From NCBI RefSeq assembly GCF_002252625.1, contig NZ_NQKW01000007.1, positions 62,001 through 126,000 on the forward strand: 64,000 nt of DNA, written 5' to 3'. Source of the DNA: Synechococcus sp. 1G10. GTDB lineage: Bacteria > Cyanobacteriota > Cyanobacteriia > PCC-6307 > Cyanobiaceae. The translations under genes were made by a program, and so were the position numbers. The notes below the pieces were generated by a model that saw only the letters and a list, made by a program, of their open reading frames with translations, was not told the origin of the DNA and did not search any database. Shown in pieces: positions 1 through 7,396 of the stretch (position 1 is its first letter; each line of letters begins with the position of its first letter).

Positions 1-94
1 ACAGCATCAGCGGCTGGTCGATGGGGCTCATGCGCATCCGCCGCGTCACGTCGTCGCGCAGGCGTTCGTAGGTGGGGGAGGAGGGCGGAGGCAT
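1..94 (-). pseudogene. HNH-endonuclease-like gene, N-terminal remnant (cut by window edge)
   Basis: On the minus strand an ATG at 94 opens a frame containing the block RRMRMSPIDQPLML, which recurs in several remnants of this island. The longest copy (2741-3252) continues into an HNH-like motif, so I read this as the start of the same family. The gene runs off the window, so its intactness cannot be judged. Confidence 0.55.
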
Positions 95-131
95 GGGGGC
101 ATCCTCGCTGGGGTGTGACGGGGGTGGCACT
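92..131. repeat. R1 repeat, copy 1
   Basis: About 40 bp beginning CATGGGGGCATCCTCGCTGG and ending GGGGGTGGCACT on the plus strand. On the minus strand it is the start codon and upstream leader of the HNH-like remnant. It lies 108 bp before higB. Ten copies occur in the window, all in this orientation. Confidence 0.85.
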
Positions 132-239
132 TGTAAGCGGAAGAACACAGGCAAGCCAGGCCGCCATGTCAGCTCCTGATCGCATTCGGCCTGTCCCACC
201 GCTTGGCGTGCCTACGTTTGGCGGTGGTAAGGTAGCGGT

Positions 240-518
240 GTGATCAGGTCGTTTCGTTGCCGAGACACCCGGGCCCTGTTTTCGGGAAAGCCGGTGCGGC
301 GCTTTGGGAGCATCGCTCGTGTGGCCTTCCGCAAGCTCGCCATTCTTGATGCCGCCGCATGCCTCAACGATCTGCAGATTCCACCAGGCAACCGCCTGGA
401 GCCGCTCCGGGGAGACCGCCATGGCCAGCACAGCATCCGCATCAACGACCAGTTCCGGCTCTGCTTTGTCTGGTCGGAAGCCGGGCCAGAGGATGTCGAA
501 ATCGTTGACTATCACTGA
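240..518 (+). CDS. higB: HigB/RelE-family toxin
   Basis: 92-residue protein of the HigB (plasmid maintenance system killer) family, which are ribosome-dependent mRNA endonucleases. It has the usual length and the typical C-terminal run FRLCFVW followed by a terminal DVEIVDYH. Start is GTG at 240. The downstream higA begins 5 bp after the stop, giving the usual toxin-first order of higBA. No frameshift or internal stop is seen, so the toxin looks intact. R1 copy 1 lies just upstream. Confidence 0.88.
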   Translation: MIRSFRCRDTRALFSGKPVRRFGSIARVAFRKLAILDAAACLNDLQIPPGNRLEPLRGDRHGQHSIRINDQFRLCFVWSEAGPEDVEIVDYH

Positions 519-522
519 CGTG

Positions 523-807
523 ATGCTCGTTCACCCGGGCGAGGTGCTGCTGGAGGAGTTCCTGCGGCCATTGGGGATCAGCCAGTACCGGTTGGCGCTG
601 GCGATCGATGTGCCCGAGAGCCGCATCAACGCGATTGTGAAGGGCAGGCGCGCTATCACGGCAGACACCGATCTGCGCCTTTGCCGGTTCTTTGGTCTGA
701 GCGAGGGCTTCTGGCTGCGGATGCAAGGGAGCCATGATCTGAAGCTGGCCAAGCAGGCTCTGGAAAGCGTGCTGCCGGCGATCGAGCCAATTCAGCCAAT
801 GGCGTGA
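523..807 (+). CDS. higA: HigA-family XRE antitoxin
   Basis: 94-residue helix-turn-helix antitoxin. It begins MLVHPGEVLLEEFL, the standard HigA/VapI opening, followed by the HTH segment ISQYRLALAIDVPESRINAI and a conserved ITADTDLRLCRFFGLSEGFW block. ATG at 523 is preceded by an in-frame GTG at 520. Expected to neutralise HigB and repress the operon. Appears complete. Confidence 0.9.
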   Translation: MLVHPGEVLLEEFLRPLGISQYRLALAIDVPESRINAIVKGRRAITADTDLRLCRFFGLSEGFWLRMQGSHDLKLAKQALESVLPAIEPIQPMA

Positions 808-850
808 GCAGGGCTGGCGGCTGCAGGGTGTTTGGGCCAGGTTTGGATTT

Positions 851-950
851 GGGCGGCCCGTCAGGCTGGCGCCCCTGCTGGGATCCCTTCTGGCGTGGGC
901 GCGTGGCGGCTGCAGCCAACCCGGCTCCGGGTGTGGCTGTGCCGCCCCAG
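851..950 (+). repeat. R2 repeat, copy 1
   Basis: About 100 bp starting GGGCGGCCCGTCAGG and ending GTGCCGCCCCAG. The ends form an inverted repeat (GGGCGGC/GCCGCCC). Inside are two perfect palindromes, GGGATCCC and GGCTGCAGCC. It sits 67 bp upstream of hicB. Seven copies occur, all on this strand. Confidence 0.88.
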
Positions 951-1017
951 TCCGTCTGCCCAGTCAGCAGCAGAATCCCTTCCTCCACTGCAAGACTGGT
1001 TCCACTGGAGGCTGGCC

Positions 1018-1224
1018 ATGCAGGAAATTCTTTTCGTGGTCGAAGAAGCGGAGGATGGCTCCTTCCGGGCCAGTGCAGCCGGTGCAGCGATCCACACCGA
1101 GGCAGGCACCCTCGAGGAGCTTCACCGGGAGATCCGCGATGCGGTCGTCTGCCACTTCGATCCCGGCGAGGCGCCACCCCTGATTCGTCTCCATCACGTG
1201 AGGCAGGAACTGCTGGCCCTGTGA
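1018..1224 (+). CDS. hicB: HicB-type antitoxin (short form)
   Basis: 68-residue protein beginning MQEILFVVEEAEDGSF, with the AAIHTEAGTLEELHREI core of a partial-RNase-H-fold HicB antitoxin (similar proteins are often mislabelled 2-oxoisovalerate dehydrogenase). Start is ATG at 1018 after R2. Its stop overlaps the GTG start of the following hicA by 4 bp (GTGA). The antitoxin looks complete but its toxin is broken. Confidence 0.75.
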   Translation: MQEILFVVEEAEDGSFRASAAGAAIHTEAGTLEELHREIRDAVVCHFDPGEAPPLIRLHHVRQELLAL

Positions 1225-1423
1225 GGATTCCGCCGGACGTCAATGGCCAGCTCCTGGCCGAGCGTCTGCGGCGCCATGGCTACGTGCTGACGGCAATCAG
1301 CAACACATCACCATTCCCGCCCACAAGCCCCTACGGGTCGGCACATTGCGGCAGATCCTCAAGGACGTGGCCGCTCAGCTGGGCTGCTCGATCGAAGAGC
1401 TCATCGCCAGCCTGGACCTATGA
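1221..1423 (+). pseudogene. hicA: HicA-family toxin, frameshifted by an internal deletion
   Basis: GTG at 1221 opens VRIPPDVNGQLLAERLRRHG, the normal HicA N-terminus. After GYVLT the reading frame is lost. Homology resumes in another frame as HITIPAHKPLRVGTL through IEELIASLDL to a stop at 1423. The segment that should carry the conserved G-S-H region between the halves is missing, so a frame-changing deletion removed the catalytic centre. Confidence 0.78.
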
Positions 1424-1527
1424 GGACTGGGCCTTGGGGCCGATCTTCTTGGCCGTGGGGATCAGATGTGCTGCTGCCAGCGTCTCGGATCAGCGTGTCT
1501 CGCCCATCCGCTTCATGCGTTCGGTCG

Positions 1528-1567
1528 CATGGGCGCATCCTCTCTCGGGTGTGACGGGGGTGGCACT
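1528..1567. repeat. R1 repeat, copy 2 (with degraded HNH start)
   Basis: Same leader as copy 1 with a few changes. The minus-strand text beyond it (EADGRDTLIR) also follows R1 copy 10, so these two copies share a divergent 5' end. It lies upstream of the DUF433 gene. Confidence 0.75.
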
Positions 1568-1655
1568 GATTTCTTGATGACGCCTTTTCGGTTGGCCATG
1601 CCGGCACCCCTCAGACCGGCCTTTGCTCACAAGCACACCGCCAGCCTTACGTGTC

Positions 1656-1678
1656 TATACTCTGTTTCAGGTTGAAAC
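1656..1678 (+). promoter_or_regulatory. Probable promoter -10 and operator of the DUF433/DUF5615 pair
   Basis: TATACT at 1656-1661 resembles a -10 box. It is followed at once by a perfect 6-bp inverted repeat, GTTTCA-GGT-TGAAAC (1664-1678). An inverted repeat between promoter and start codon fits autoregulation by the antitoxin. Inferred from position only. Confidence 0.5.
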
Positions 1679-1689
1679 ATGGTTTTGCG

Positions 1690-2295
1690 ATGGCTTCTGG
1701 CCTCACTGCCGCCACCGGGGCCGCCCTGCTCGGAGCCGATGCCCGCCTGCTCGCTCAGGAATACCGCCGCGTACTCGCGCCGCCAGGATCGTCCTCTTCG
1801 GCGCCTCTACGGCTTGGCTTTCGCGAGCTCCTCTACTTCCAGGTGGTGAGCAGCCTGAGTGCCGAGGGCCTGCAGCTTTCCCCTGCCCAGAAGCGGGAGG
1901 TGTTCCGTGTGCTCACCGTGAAGCCCCAGCGACAGGTTGCCCAGGGGGAGTGGTCCCGTGGCCGCGGTGAGCTGCGCAAGACAGGTGCTGTTCCCTTCAG
2001 TTTCGACCTCAGCGGCGTGAGCCGGGACCTGCGTTATCGCTACCGGCTCCATAGACGGCCCGATGCTCTGGTGGAGAGCGATCCGGCCATCTGCTCAGGG
2101 CAGCCTGTGTTCCGGGGCACCAGGATTCCCGTGGCTGTGGCTGTGGAGCAGCTGCGCTCCGGCGTCAGCCGCAGCGAGCTGGAAGCCGACTTTCCCCATC
2201 TCAGCCACCAGGCCCTCGATTACGCGGAGATCCAGGCGCGCCTGCCCAAGCCTCCCGGCCGCCCTCGGCGCCCCCTCGCCCTGCAACGCGGCTGA
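1690..2295 (+). CDS. DUF433-domain antitoxin (VapB45-like)
   Basis: 201-residue protein with an N-terminal alpha-helical region and a C-terminal DUF433 domain. The domain is recognised from DPAICSGQPVFRGTRIPV followed by LRSGVSRSELEADFPHLS. DUF433 proteins pair with PIN-like DUF5615 toxins, and that partner begins 12 bp downstream. ATG at 1690 follows the inverted repeat at 1664-1678. No clear Shine-Dalgarno is visible. Confidence 0.82.
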   Translation: MASGLTAATGAALLGADARLLAQEYRRVLAPPGSSSSAPLRLGFRELLYFQVVSSLSAEGLQLSPAQKREVFRVLTVKPQRQVAQGEWSRGRGELRKTGAVPFSFDLSGVSRDLRYRYRLHRRPDALVESDPAICSGQPVFRGTRIPVAVAVEQLRSGVSRSELEADFPHLSHQALDYAEIQARLPKPPGRPRRPLALQRG

Positions 2296-2306
2296 AGGGC
2301 CATGCC

Positions 2307-2684
2307 TTGAGATTGTTGATCGACGAAAATCTCAGTCCTCGCTTGACCCGCTGGGCCTGTGAACAGGGAATTCCGGCAGAGGCGGCCGTGCATGTCGGTC
2401 TGGCTGGCGCCAAGGATGAGGAGGTCTTCGCCCATGCCCTGGCCCGCGATCAGATGGTGGTCACGGTGAACGTGGGCGATTTCATTCGCTTGGCCGCCAC
2501 GATGGAGGTGCACCCCGGCGTGATCGCGCTCAGGGAAGCTGGCTTGAGTGCGGAGCAGCAGTGGCTCCGGGTCCAATCAGCCTTACAGCTGATCCAACAC
2601 GGGAACGACATTGACCTGATCAATCGCGTGCTTGAGATCCAATCCGAAGCTGTGCACGTGTGGCATGAGATTCCTGCCAGCTGA
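2307..2684 (+). CDS. DUF5615 PIN-like toxin
   Basis: 125-residue protein starting MRLLIDENLSPRL from a TTG codon. The acidic LIDENLS motif and TVNVGDFIRLA are typical of the DUF5615/Mut7-C PIN-like fold, a predicted metal-dependent RNase. It is the cognate toxin of the DUF433 protein just upstream. No internal stop or shift is seen. Confidence 0.82.
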   Translation: MRLLIDENLSPRLTRWACEQGIPAEAAVHVGLAGAKDEEVFAHALARDQMVVTVNVGDFIRLAATMEVHPGVIALREAGLSAEQQWLRVQSALQLIQHGNDIDLINRVLEIQSEAVHVWHEIPAS

Positions 2685-2740
2685 GTCAATGAATAGCGGT
2701 GCAACTCTGAGACCAGCGGTGGCGATGGCTTGTCTGCATT

Positions 2741-3252
2741 TCAGCGGAAGCCAAGCGCCTGCAGGTTGTTGATGTCCTCGGAGCCGCTCTGGTTTCTGGG
2801 GATGATGGGGTCCACCTCCAGGGCGCACTGGTGCGGGATTTGCTAATCAACAGCCCGCGCCGCAGCATTCGGGCGGCCCCGGGCGCGGAAGGCGACCAAG
2901 CGCTTGCGGCAGAGCTGCTGCAGCTCGTCGCGCTCGGCGTCGCTCAGCTCAACTGCTTCGCAGAAGCCTTCGGCTACGCCGCCCAACAGACGGTCGTGGT
3001 CGTTGGCGTAGCTGGTCACGCCGTTGACGGTGAGCACCCGCCCCACCATCCGCTGCACGTAGGTGGCGATCTGGTTCACGTCTTCCCCCAGGATCCGGCG
3101 GGCGATGTCCTGCGTCGGGGCTGGGCTGGCTGTTGCTTGGCAAATCAGCGGCCCAGCAGTTCCATGAGCATCAGCGGTTGGTCGATGGGGCTCATGCGCA
3201 TCCGCCGCGTCACGTCGTCGCGTAGGCGTTCGTCGGTGGGGGAGTGGTGCAT
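2741..3252 (-). pseudogene. HNH-endonuclease-like gene, longest remnant
   Basis: Minus-strand frames run from ATG at 3252 (MHHSPTDERLRDDV) through MSPIDQPLMLMELLGR, DIARRILGEDVNQIATYVQR and LSDAERDELQQLC to ALEVDPIIPRNQSGSEDINN, an HNH-type motif ending at a stop near 2741. The expected His of VDHIIP is Pro here, the segment before the HNH motif is missing and the frame shifts more than once. This copy shows what the shorter remnants derive from. The gene is dead. Confidence 0.72.
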
Positions 3253-3293
3253 GGCAGACCCGATCAAGCTGATGGCCTCTGAGACCGCCCAAC

Positions 3294-3596
3294 TCAAGGC
3301 TTGGAGCGTTGACGCAAGAGCTTTGGGTCGCGGCCGCAATGAAGCACGGCCAGCACCACGATGCTGCCCTGCTCGGGAACCGGCAGGTAGATGACGCCGT
3401 ACGGGAAGCGCCGGATCAGGGCTCGGCGGGTGCCGCGGTAGCCCGCGGGGAAAGCCTCAGGGTTGCTGCGTATGCGCCGGAGGGCCAGGCGCACCTGATC
3501 CAGAAAGTGCTGGCCCAGGCCCTGCTCCTGAGCTTCGTACCAGCGAACCGCAGCCTCGAGATCAAGCCGGGCTTCCGGGCGGAGCCGCAGCACCAT
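3294..3596 (-). CDS. parE: ParE/RelE-family toxin
   Basis: 100-residue RelE/ParE-superfamily toxin. The N-terminal RPEARLDLEAAVRWYEAQ and the later RRALIRRFPYGVIYLP are diagnostic. Start is ATG at 3596, 2 bp after the antitoxin stop. Same-strand antitoxin-then-toxin order. Intact by reading. A decayed second copy of the pair lies at 8376-8620. Confidence 0.87.
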   Translation of the reverse strand: MVLRLRPEARLDLEAAVRWYEAQEQGLGQHFLDQVRLALRRIRSNPEAFPAGYRGTRRALIRRFPYGVIYLPVPEQGSIVVLAVLHCGRDPKLLRQRSKP

Positions 3597-3598
3597 GC

Positions 3599-3808
3599 TC
3601 AGAGGGACTGCTCCAGGGCGTTCAGCACCTCATCGGCATCAAGGCCGGGGTTGCCGTCCGCCAGGAAGCTCTCCAGCCGTTGATCGATCAGCTGCCGATC
3701 GGCCTCCGTGAGTTCAGGGCCGATCTGCTCAGCGGCGATCGAGTCCCACAGGCTTTGCACCAGCTCCAGCCGTTGCGCCAGGGGGAGGGTCAGCAGGTCA
3801 TTCACCAC
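3599..3808 (-). CDS. Addiction-module antitoxin (PF09720-type)
   Basis: 69-residue antitoxin with the pattern LPLAQRLELVQSLWDSI and a C-terminal RLESFLADGNPGLDADEVL, typical of the short addiction-module component paired with RelE/ParE toxins. I start it at GTG 3808; a second GTG at 3805 is possible. The longer upstream frame to 3892 does not resemble the family. It directly precedes parE. Confidence 0.8.
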   Translation of the reverse strand: MVNDLLTLPLAQRLELVQSLWDSIAAEQIGPELTEADRQLIDQRLESFLADGNPGLDADEVLNALEQSL

Positions 3809-3898
3809 ATGCCGTGCCGGCAGGGCCGGAGACCAGATGTTTTCACGGTAGCCGGGGCCTGCAGACGCGTCGCCCTCGCAGCCCCAGCGCATTTACGG

Positions 3899-3973
3899 CA
3901 GCACCTTGCCCACCATCCGATTTCCAGAATCCGCCGGGCCGCGTCGTGCACCGGGGCACGGGCAGGTTTGTTG
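3899..3973 (-). pseudogene. HNH-like gene fragment next to R2
   Basis: A short stretch matching the middle of the HNH-like gene (the A-R-R-I-L region) on the minus strand. It is joined directly to R2 copy 2. With R2 it fills the 370 bases before mntA; nothing else is seen there. Confidence 0.5.
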
Positions 3974-4056
3974 TTGAGCGGCCCGTCAGGCCATCGCCCT
4001 TGCTGGGATCCCTTCTGGAGTGGGCGCGTGGCGGCTGCAGCCAACCCGGCTCCGAC
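3974..4056 (+). repeat. R2 repeat, copy 2 (3' truncated)
   Basis: Matches R2 from the GCGGCCCGTCAGG end through GGGATCCC and GGCTGCAGCC to CCCGGCTCCG, where similarity stops. 120 bp upstream of mntA. Confidence 0.8.
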
Positions 4057-4176
4057 CCGTGCTCGCAGCAACCAGCGCCAAGAGAAGAAGGGATCCATCC
4101 AATGCTCACGGCAGCTTCAGCCTGCGGGGCAGCACGGGCACCCTCCCGGCAGAATGGCATCGAGATCGGAACTCCG

Positions 4177-4482
4177 ATGCGCAGCACCAGCCCACGGACC
4201 GAACAGGTGCTCAGCACCCTGCGTCTCCATCGTGGCGACTGGCAAGAGCGCTTCCACGTGGTTGATATTGGCGTCTTCGGTTCCATTGCCCGTGGCGACG
4301 CCCGCCCTGACAGCGATGTTGACGTGTGGGTGCGGCTGGATCCGCTGACCCCCTATGCCTTGGTGCACATCAAGCAGGAGCTGGAAACGTTACTGAGCAC
4401 GTCTGTGGATGTAGTGCGGTTGCGCGAGCGCATGAACCCTTCCCTCAAGCAGCGCATCCTTGACGAAGGCCTGCGGCCATGA
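4177..4482 (+). CDS. mntA: MNT-domain nucleotidyltransferase antitoxin (MntA)
   Basis: 101-residue minimal nucleotidyltransferase. The catalytic pattern is visible as FGSIARGDARPDSDVDVWV (GS-x10-DxD). MntA proteins neutralise the HEPN toxin HepT by modifying it. ATG at 4177. The stop overlaps the ATG of the hepT frame by 4 bp (ATGA). The antitoxin looks intact while its partner carries a nonsense codon. Confidence 0.85.
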   Translation: MRSTSPRTEQVLSTLRLHRGDWQERFHVVDIGVFGSIARGDARPDSDVDVWVRLDPLTPYALVHIKQELETLLSTSVDVVRLRERMNPSLKQRILDEGLRP

Positions 4483-4841
4483 CGGAAGGCTCCAGCCAGT
4501 TGCTGGATGACCTCCTGACTGCCCTTGAACGTGGCAGCAGCAAGAGTCAGCCTCTTTTGTAGAACCCATCTCAAGTTGATACAGAGGTGGGCCGGGATCT
4601 GCTTGACGTGATCTGCATGCAGTTCCTCGCGATCGGTGAGGCTCTCAAGCGTTTTGAACGCCACTGGCCTGGTCGTCTGCAGGCCGAATTCCCATCGGTG
4701 GATTGGAAGGGGGCCATGGGTTTTCGCGATGTGATCGCCCATCAGTACTTCGATCTCGACAGTGAACAGGTGTTGCTGATCTGTGAGCAATCCCTGCCTG
4801 AACTGATCGCAGCTGTTCTGGCGTTGCGACAGTGCCAATGA
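4479..4841 (+). pseudogene. hepT: HepT-type HEPN toxin with an in-frame TAG
   Basis: From ATG 4479 the frame reads MTEGSSQLLDDLLTALERG, then meets TAG at 4560-4562 (codon 28). It continues in the same frame for 93 codons through DVICMQFLAIGEALKRFERH to the stop at 4841. The HEPN catalytic pattern R-x4-H-x-Y is intact (FRDVIAHQYF). A single nonsense codon therefore separates this from a full toxin. The segment around the TAG is also less family-like, so a small extra change there is possible. Confidence 0.8.
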
Positions 4842-4861
4842 TCAGCCGGCCTGAGGACGCC

Positions 4862-4998
4862 ATGCAGGAAATTCTCTATTTGATCGAGAGGCGAAAGACG
4901 GTTCCTTCCTGGCCAGCGCAGCCGATGCCGCGATCCACACCGAGGCCGCCCAGCTGGGCTGCTCGAGCGTCGTAGTGATCAACAGCCTGGACCTTTGA
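4862..4998 (+). pseudogene. HicB start fused to HicA end (deletion remnant)
   Basis: Opens MQEILYLIE like the HicB proteins at 1018 and 8945, then carries pieces of the same gene including the IHTEA region. It jumps straight to the HicA C-terminal end (AAQLGCSS ... SLDL, stop at 4998). Everything between, including the gene junction, is gone and the frame is shifted inside. Confidence 0.7.
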
Positions 4999-5007
4999 AG
5001 GCGGGGG

Positions 5008-5024
5008 GTGACTGGGGTGGCACT
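5008..5024. repeat. R1 repeat, copy 3 (partial)
   Basis: Only the GTGACTGGGGTGGCACT half of R1 remains, followed by the usual GGAGAAGC-like downstream text. 108 bp before the next antitoxin start, as for copy 1. Confidence 0.6.
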
Positions 5025-5132
5025 TGTAATGGAGAAGCTTTGCTGCCTTGGCCTTGACCCCTCCCATTGCTTTGTCAGCCTTGGGGCGTGCCTACGTTGG
5101 GTTCTCAGCCGTCCGTGGTGGCGATGACTCCC

Positions 5133-5339
5133 ATGTCTGACCTCCTTCAACTGCCCCAGGGCGAACGGCTGGCCTTGGCCATCGCCCTCTGGAAGAGCCT
5201 GGATGACGAGGCCCGAGATGGAGCGCTACCACTTGATTCCGCCCTCTGCGCTGAGCTGGATCGGCCTTGGATGAACCCCTGCCCTGTGGCTTTGCCGTCA
5301 GAATGGATCTCCTGCCGCCCCGCCGATGCCCACTCCTGA
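5133..5339 (+). pseudogene. Addiction-module antitoxin (PF09720-type), C-terminus altered
   Basis: Starts MSDLLQLPQGERLALAIALW and matches the better-preserved paralogue at 14027 through ALPLDSALCAELDR. After that the sequences diverge and the HLNNPGGAVA segment of the paralogue is absent. No toxin follows. It appears to have lost its 3' part together with its partner. Confidence 0.65.
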
Positions 5340-5502
5340 CCCTGAGCTTGAGCGGATGCGCCAGAGGGCCAGCGCTCGGCCCCTTCGCGCGCGCATCATC
5401 CGCGCCGTGGCCACCTCCACGGCCATTGAAACGGGTCAACCGGTCGCGGTGATCGAGCGGGCACTCATGGATCGACAGTCGACCAAGGCAACACCTCTCT
5501 GA
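5326..5502 (+). CDS. Small protein, unrecognised
   Basis: 58 residues from ATG 5326: MPTPDPELERMRQRASARPL, then a basic helical stretch ending in VIERALMDRQSTKATPL. It overlaps the 3' end of the antitoxin remnant by 14 bp and converges on the Fic remnant with a 38-bp overlap. Size and context suggest an antitoxin fragment, but I do not recognise the family. Confidence 0.35.
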   Translation: MPTPDPELERMRQRASARPLRARIIRAVATSTAIETGQPVAVIERALMDRQSTKATPL

Positions 5503-5815
5503 ATTGCTCTTTCATCGGAGTGAGATTGAGCACGGCACCTGCGCGGATAGCAGCAAAGTAGAGGTCTCGCTGTCGATCCCATGCTGCATAGTCGAGCGGC
5601 CCAATCCCTGCCTGGCAGGCCATCAGATCTGACATCTTCAGGCTGCGGCTGGGTACCCCACTGCCGATGATCCCCTGGTATAGATCAAGCAGCCGATTTC
5701 GCTCGAGTGCTTCTATCACAACTGGATCCTTGATGCCCAGCAGGTTGCGCAGCACCAATCCCTCCGAACCCGGCTCACACTCCGCCGTTGACCCAACAAC
5801 TCTGTACCGGCTCAT
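5465..5815 (-). pseudogene. Fic-family protein lacking its catalytic core
   Basis: 116-residue open frame. The N-terminus MSRYRVVGSTAECEPGSEGL with VLRNLLGI matches the start of roughly 190-200 residue Fic proteins. The C-terminus MSDLMACQAGIGPLDYAAW with YFAAIRAG and LTPMKEQF matches their end. The intervening region that should hold the HPFxxGNGR AMP-transfer motif is absent. The frame stays open across the join, so a core-less product could be made but could not be an AMP transferase. Confidence 0.65.
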
Positions 5816-5861
5816 CCTGTCTGCTCCAGCGCGCTTGCTCGATCAGGCCACTTACCGCACT

Positions 5862-5988
5862 CACAGCGGGTGATGCCGTTGCCGGTGAGTAACTTGCCCG
5901 CCATCTGCTGGACCATATGTCTCCTGCGCATCCGCCGGGAGATGGAGTCGCAGAGGCGTTCGTCGGTGGGGGAGGGATGCGGGGGCAT
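5862..5988 (-). pseudogene. HNH-like gene remnant
   Basis: ATG at 5988 gives MPPHPSPTDERLCDSISRRM, then jumps to KLLTGNGIT, a later part of the family, so the middle is deleted. R1 copy 4 is its leader. This accounts for the gap between the Fic remnant and tacA. Confidence 0.6.
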
Positions 5989-6023
5989 GGGCATCCTCGC
6001 AAGGGTGTTACGGGGGTGGCACT
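5986..6023. repeat. R1 repeat, copy 4
   Basis: Near-complete R1 (GGGCATCCTCGCAAGGGTGT then GGGGGTGGCACT). Precedes tacA by about 137 bp. Confidence 0.78.
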
Positions 6024-6160
6024 GGTAGGGGAGAAGCCCCTGCTGTGATGCCATTCCCTCCTTCAAGCTCTCGGCCAAGCCCTGCGGGACGCCTCTTCGC
6101 CGTCTGCGTGCGTCAGTTGTACTAACATCGGTCAGTCGCTCCAGCAGGAGAGTTATCGCC

Positions 6161-6454
6161 ATGGCTGCCATCGGGGCTTCACCTCCCCCCCGCTCGGCCC
6201 GGCTCGGCCTCCGCGCCACGCCGGAACAGGAAGCCGTGCTGCGCCGTGCCGCCGAGGTGACCCACAAGTCGCTCACCGACTTCATCCTCGACAGTGCCTG
6301 CCTCGCTGCCGAGCAGACGCTCCTGGATCAGCGCCTGTTCATGGTTTCCGGCTCGCAGGCTCAGGCCCTGATCGATCTGCTGGAGCGTCCCGACCAGGCC
6401 AACGAGGGTCTGCGTGATCTGTTCGCCAGGCAGGCACCCTGGGATGCACAGTGA
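6161..6454 (+). CDS. tacA: DUF1778 antitoxin (TacA/AtaR-like)
   Basis: 97-residue ribbon-helix-helix antitoxin. RLGLRATPEQEAVLRRAAEV and the following SLTDFILDSA are typical of DUF1778. GGAGAG sits upstream of the ATG at 6161. Its stop overlaps the GTG start of the GNAT toxin by 4 bp. Expected to bind the toxin and repress the operon. Confidence 0.87.
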   Translation: MAAIGASPPPRSARLGLRATPEQEAVLRRAAEVTHKSLTDFILDSACLAAEQTLLDQRLFMVSGSQAQALIDLLERPDQANEGLRDLFARQAPWDAQ

Positions 6455-6951
6455 TCTGGCGGCCGCCGGAGCCGCTGGCCGTCCAGCACCGGTTGGAAGG
6501 CTTTGACTGCGGCAAGCCCACACTCAATCACTGGCTCTTGCACCACGCCCGCCAGGCGCAGACCGGTGGCTCGGCCAGAACGTTCGTCGTTGCCGACGAG
6601 GAGAACCGGGTCGCCGGCTACTACAGCCTCACCGTGGGCCAGGTCGACACTGTGGAGGCGCCAGAGCGGATTCGTCAGGGAATGGGGCGATTTCCACTGC
6701 CTGTGGTCATCCTGGCCAGGCTCGCCGTGTCAGGCGAGAACCATGGACGTGGTCTTGGTCTCGGGATGCTTCAGGACACGATCCGTCGGACGCTGGTGAT
6801 CGCCGAGCAGGCCGGAATTCGGGCAATCCTGACCCATCCCATCGACGAAGACGCGGCCCGCTTTTACACCCGGTTCGGATTCATCCCATCGCCACTGCGC
6901 CAGCAGCAACTGCTTCTGCTGCTCAAGGATGCAAGGAAGATCCTCCGATGA
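6451..6951 (+). CDS. tacT: GNAT-family toxin (TacT-like acetyltransferase)
   Basis: 166-residue GNAT protein of the TacT/AtaT class, which acetylate aminoacyl-tRNA. FDCGKPTLNHWL near the N-terminus and the acetyl-CoA loop RLAVSGENHGRGLGLGML (around residues 90-107) are visible, followed by AARFYTRFGF. GTG start at 6451 overlapping tacA. No damage seen. Confidence 0.88.
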   Translation: MIWRPPEPLAVQHRLEGFDCGKPTLNHWLLHHARQAQTGGSARTFVVADEENRVAGYYSLTVGQVDTVEAPERIRQGMGRFPLPVVILARLAVSGENHGRGLGLGMLQDTIRRTLVIAEQAGIRAILTHPIDEDAARFYTRFGFIPSPLRQQQLLLLLKDARKILR

Positions 6952-6952
6952 G

Positions 6953-6990
6953 CATGGGGGCATCCTGGCGGCCTGAGACGAGGTGGCAAC
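6953..6990. repeat. R1 repeat, copy 5 (diverged)
   Basis: CATGGGGGCATCCTGGCGG followed by a less conserved half and GGTGGCAAC. Precedes the XRE remnant. Confidence 0.6.
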
Positions 6991-7070
6991 GGTAGGGGGA
7001 AGAAGCTCTATGGCCGTGGTACTCACCCGCCCTCCTTCACGCCCAACGGCCGGGCGCCCAGAGACCATCA

Positions 7071-7394
7071 GCTGACATCCGCGATCGTGGCGCCGAACGC
7101 GCCAGGCTCGATCAGGTTCCGGGCTACACCGAAGCGCGGAAGGAGGCTGCCGTTGAATTTCGTCTGCTCCGGCAGCTCCTGGAGGCTCGCAAGCGGGCCG
7201 GTCTCACCCAGGAGGAGGTGGCCCTGCGGATGGGCACCACGCGCAGCGCCATCAGTCGGCTCGAGGGATCCCGCCGGCACCTGCCGGCACTCTCCACGCT
7301 CCGCCGCTACGCCGATGTGCTCGGCTGCGATGTGGAGATCCAGCTCGTGCCTCGAGCCCCTGAGGGAGCTTTACCGCCGCCCACCAGGGCGTAG
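7071..7394 (+). pseudogene. XRE-family antitoxin without a start codon
   Basis: The frame reads ADIRDRGAERARLDQVPGYT and contains an HTH (LTQEEVALRMGTTRSAISRL), ending at TAG 7392-7394. It is open back to a stop near 6994 but has no usable ATG, GTG or TTG before the conserved part. Family members usually begin a residue or two earlier with Met. The toxin normally encoded upstream is missing, so this appears to be the surviving antitoxin body of a lost pair. Confidence 0.68.
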
Positions 7395-7396
7395 CT

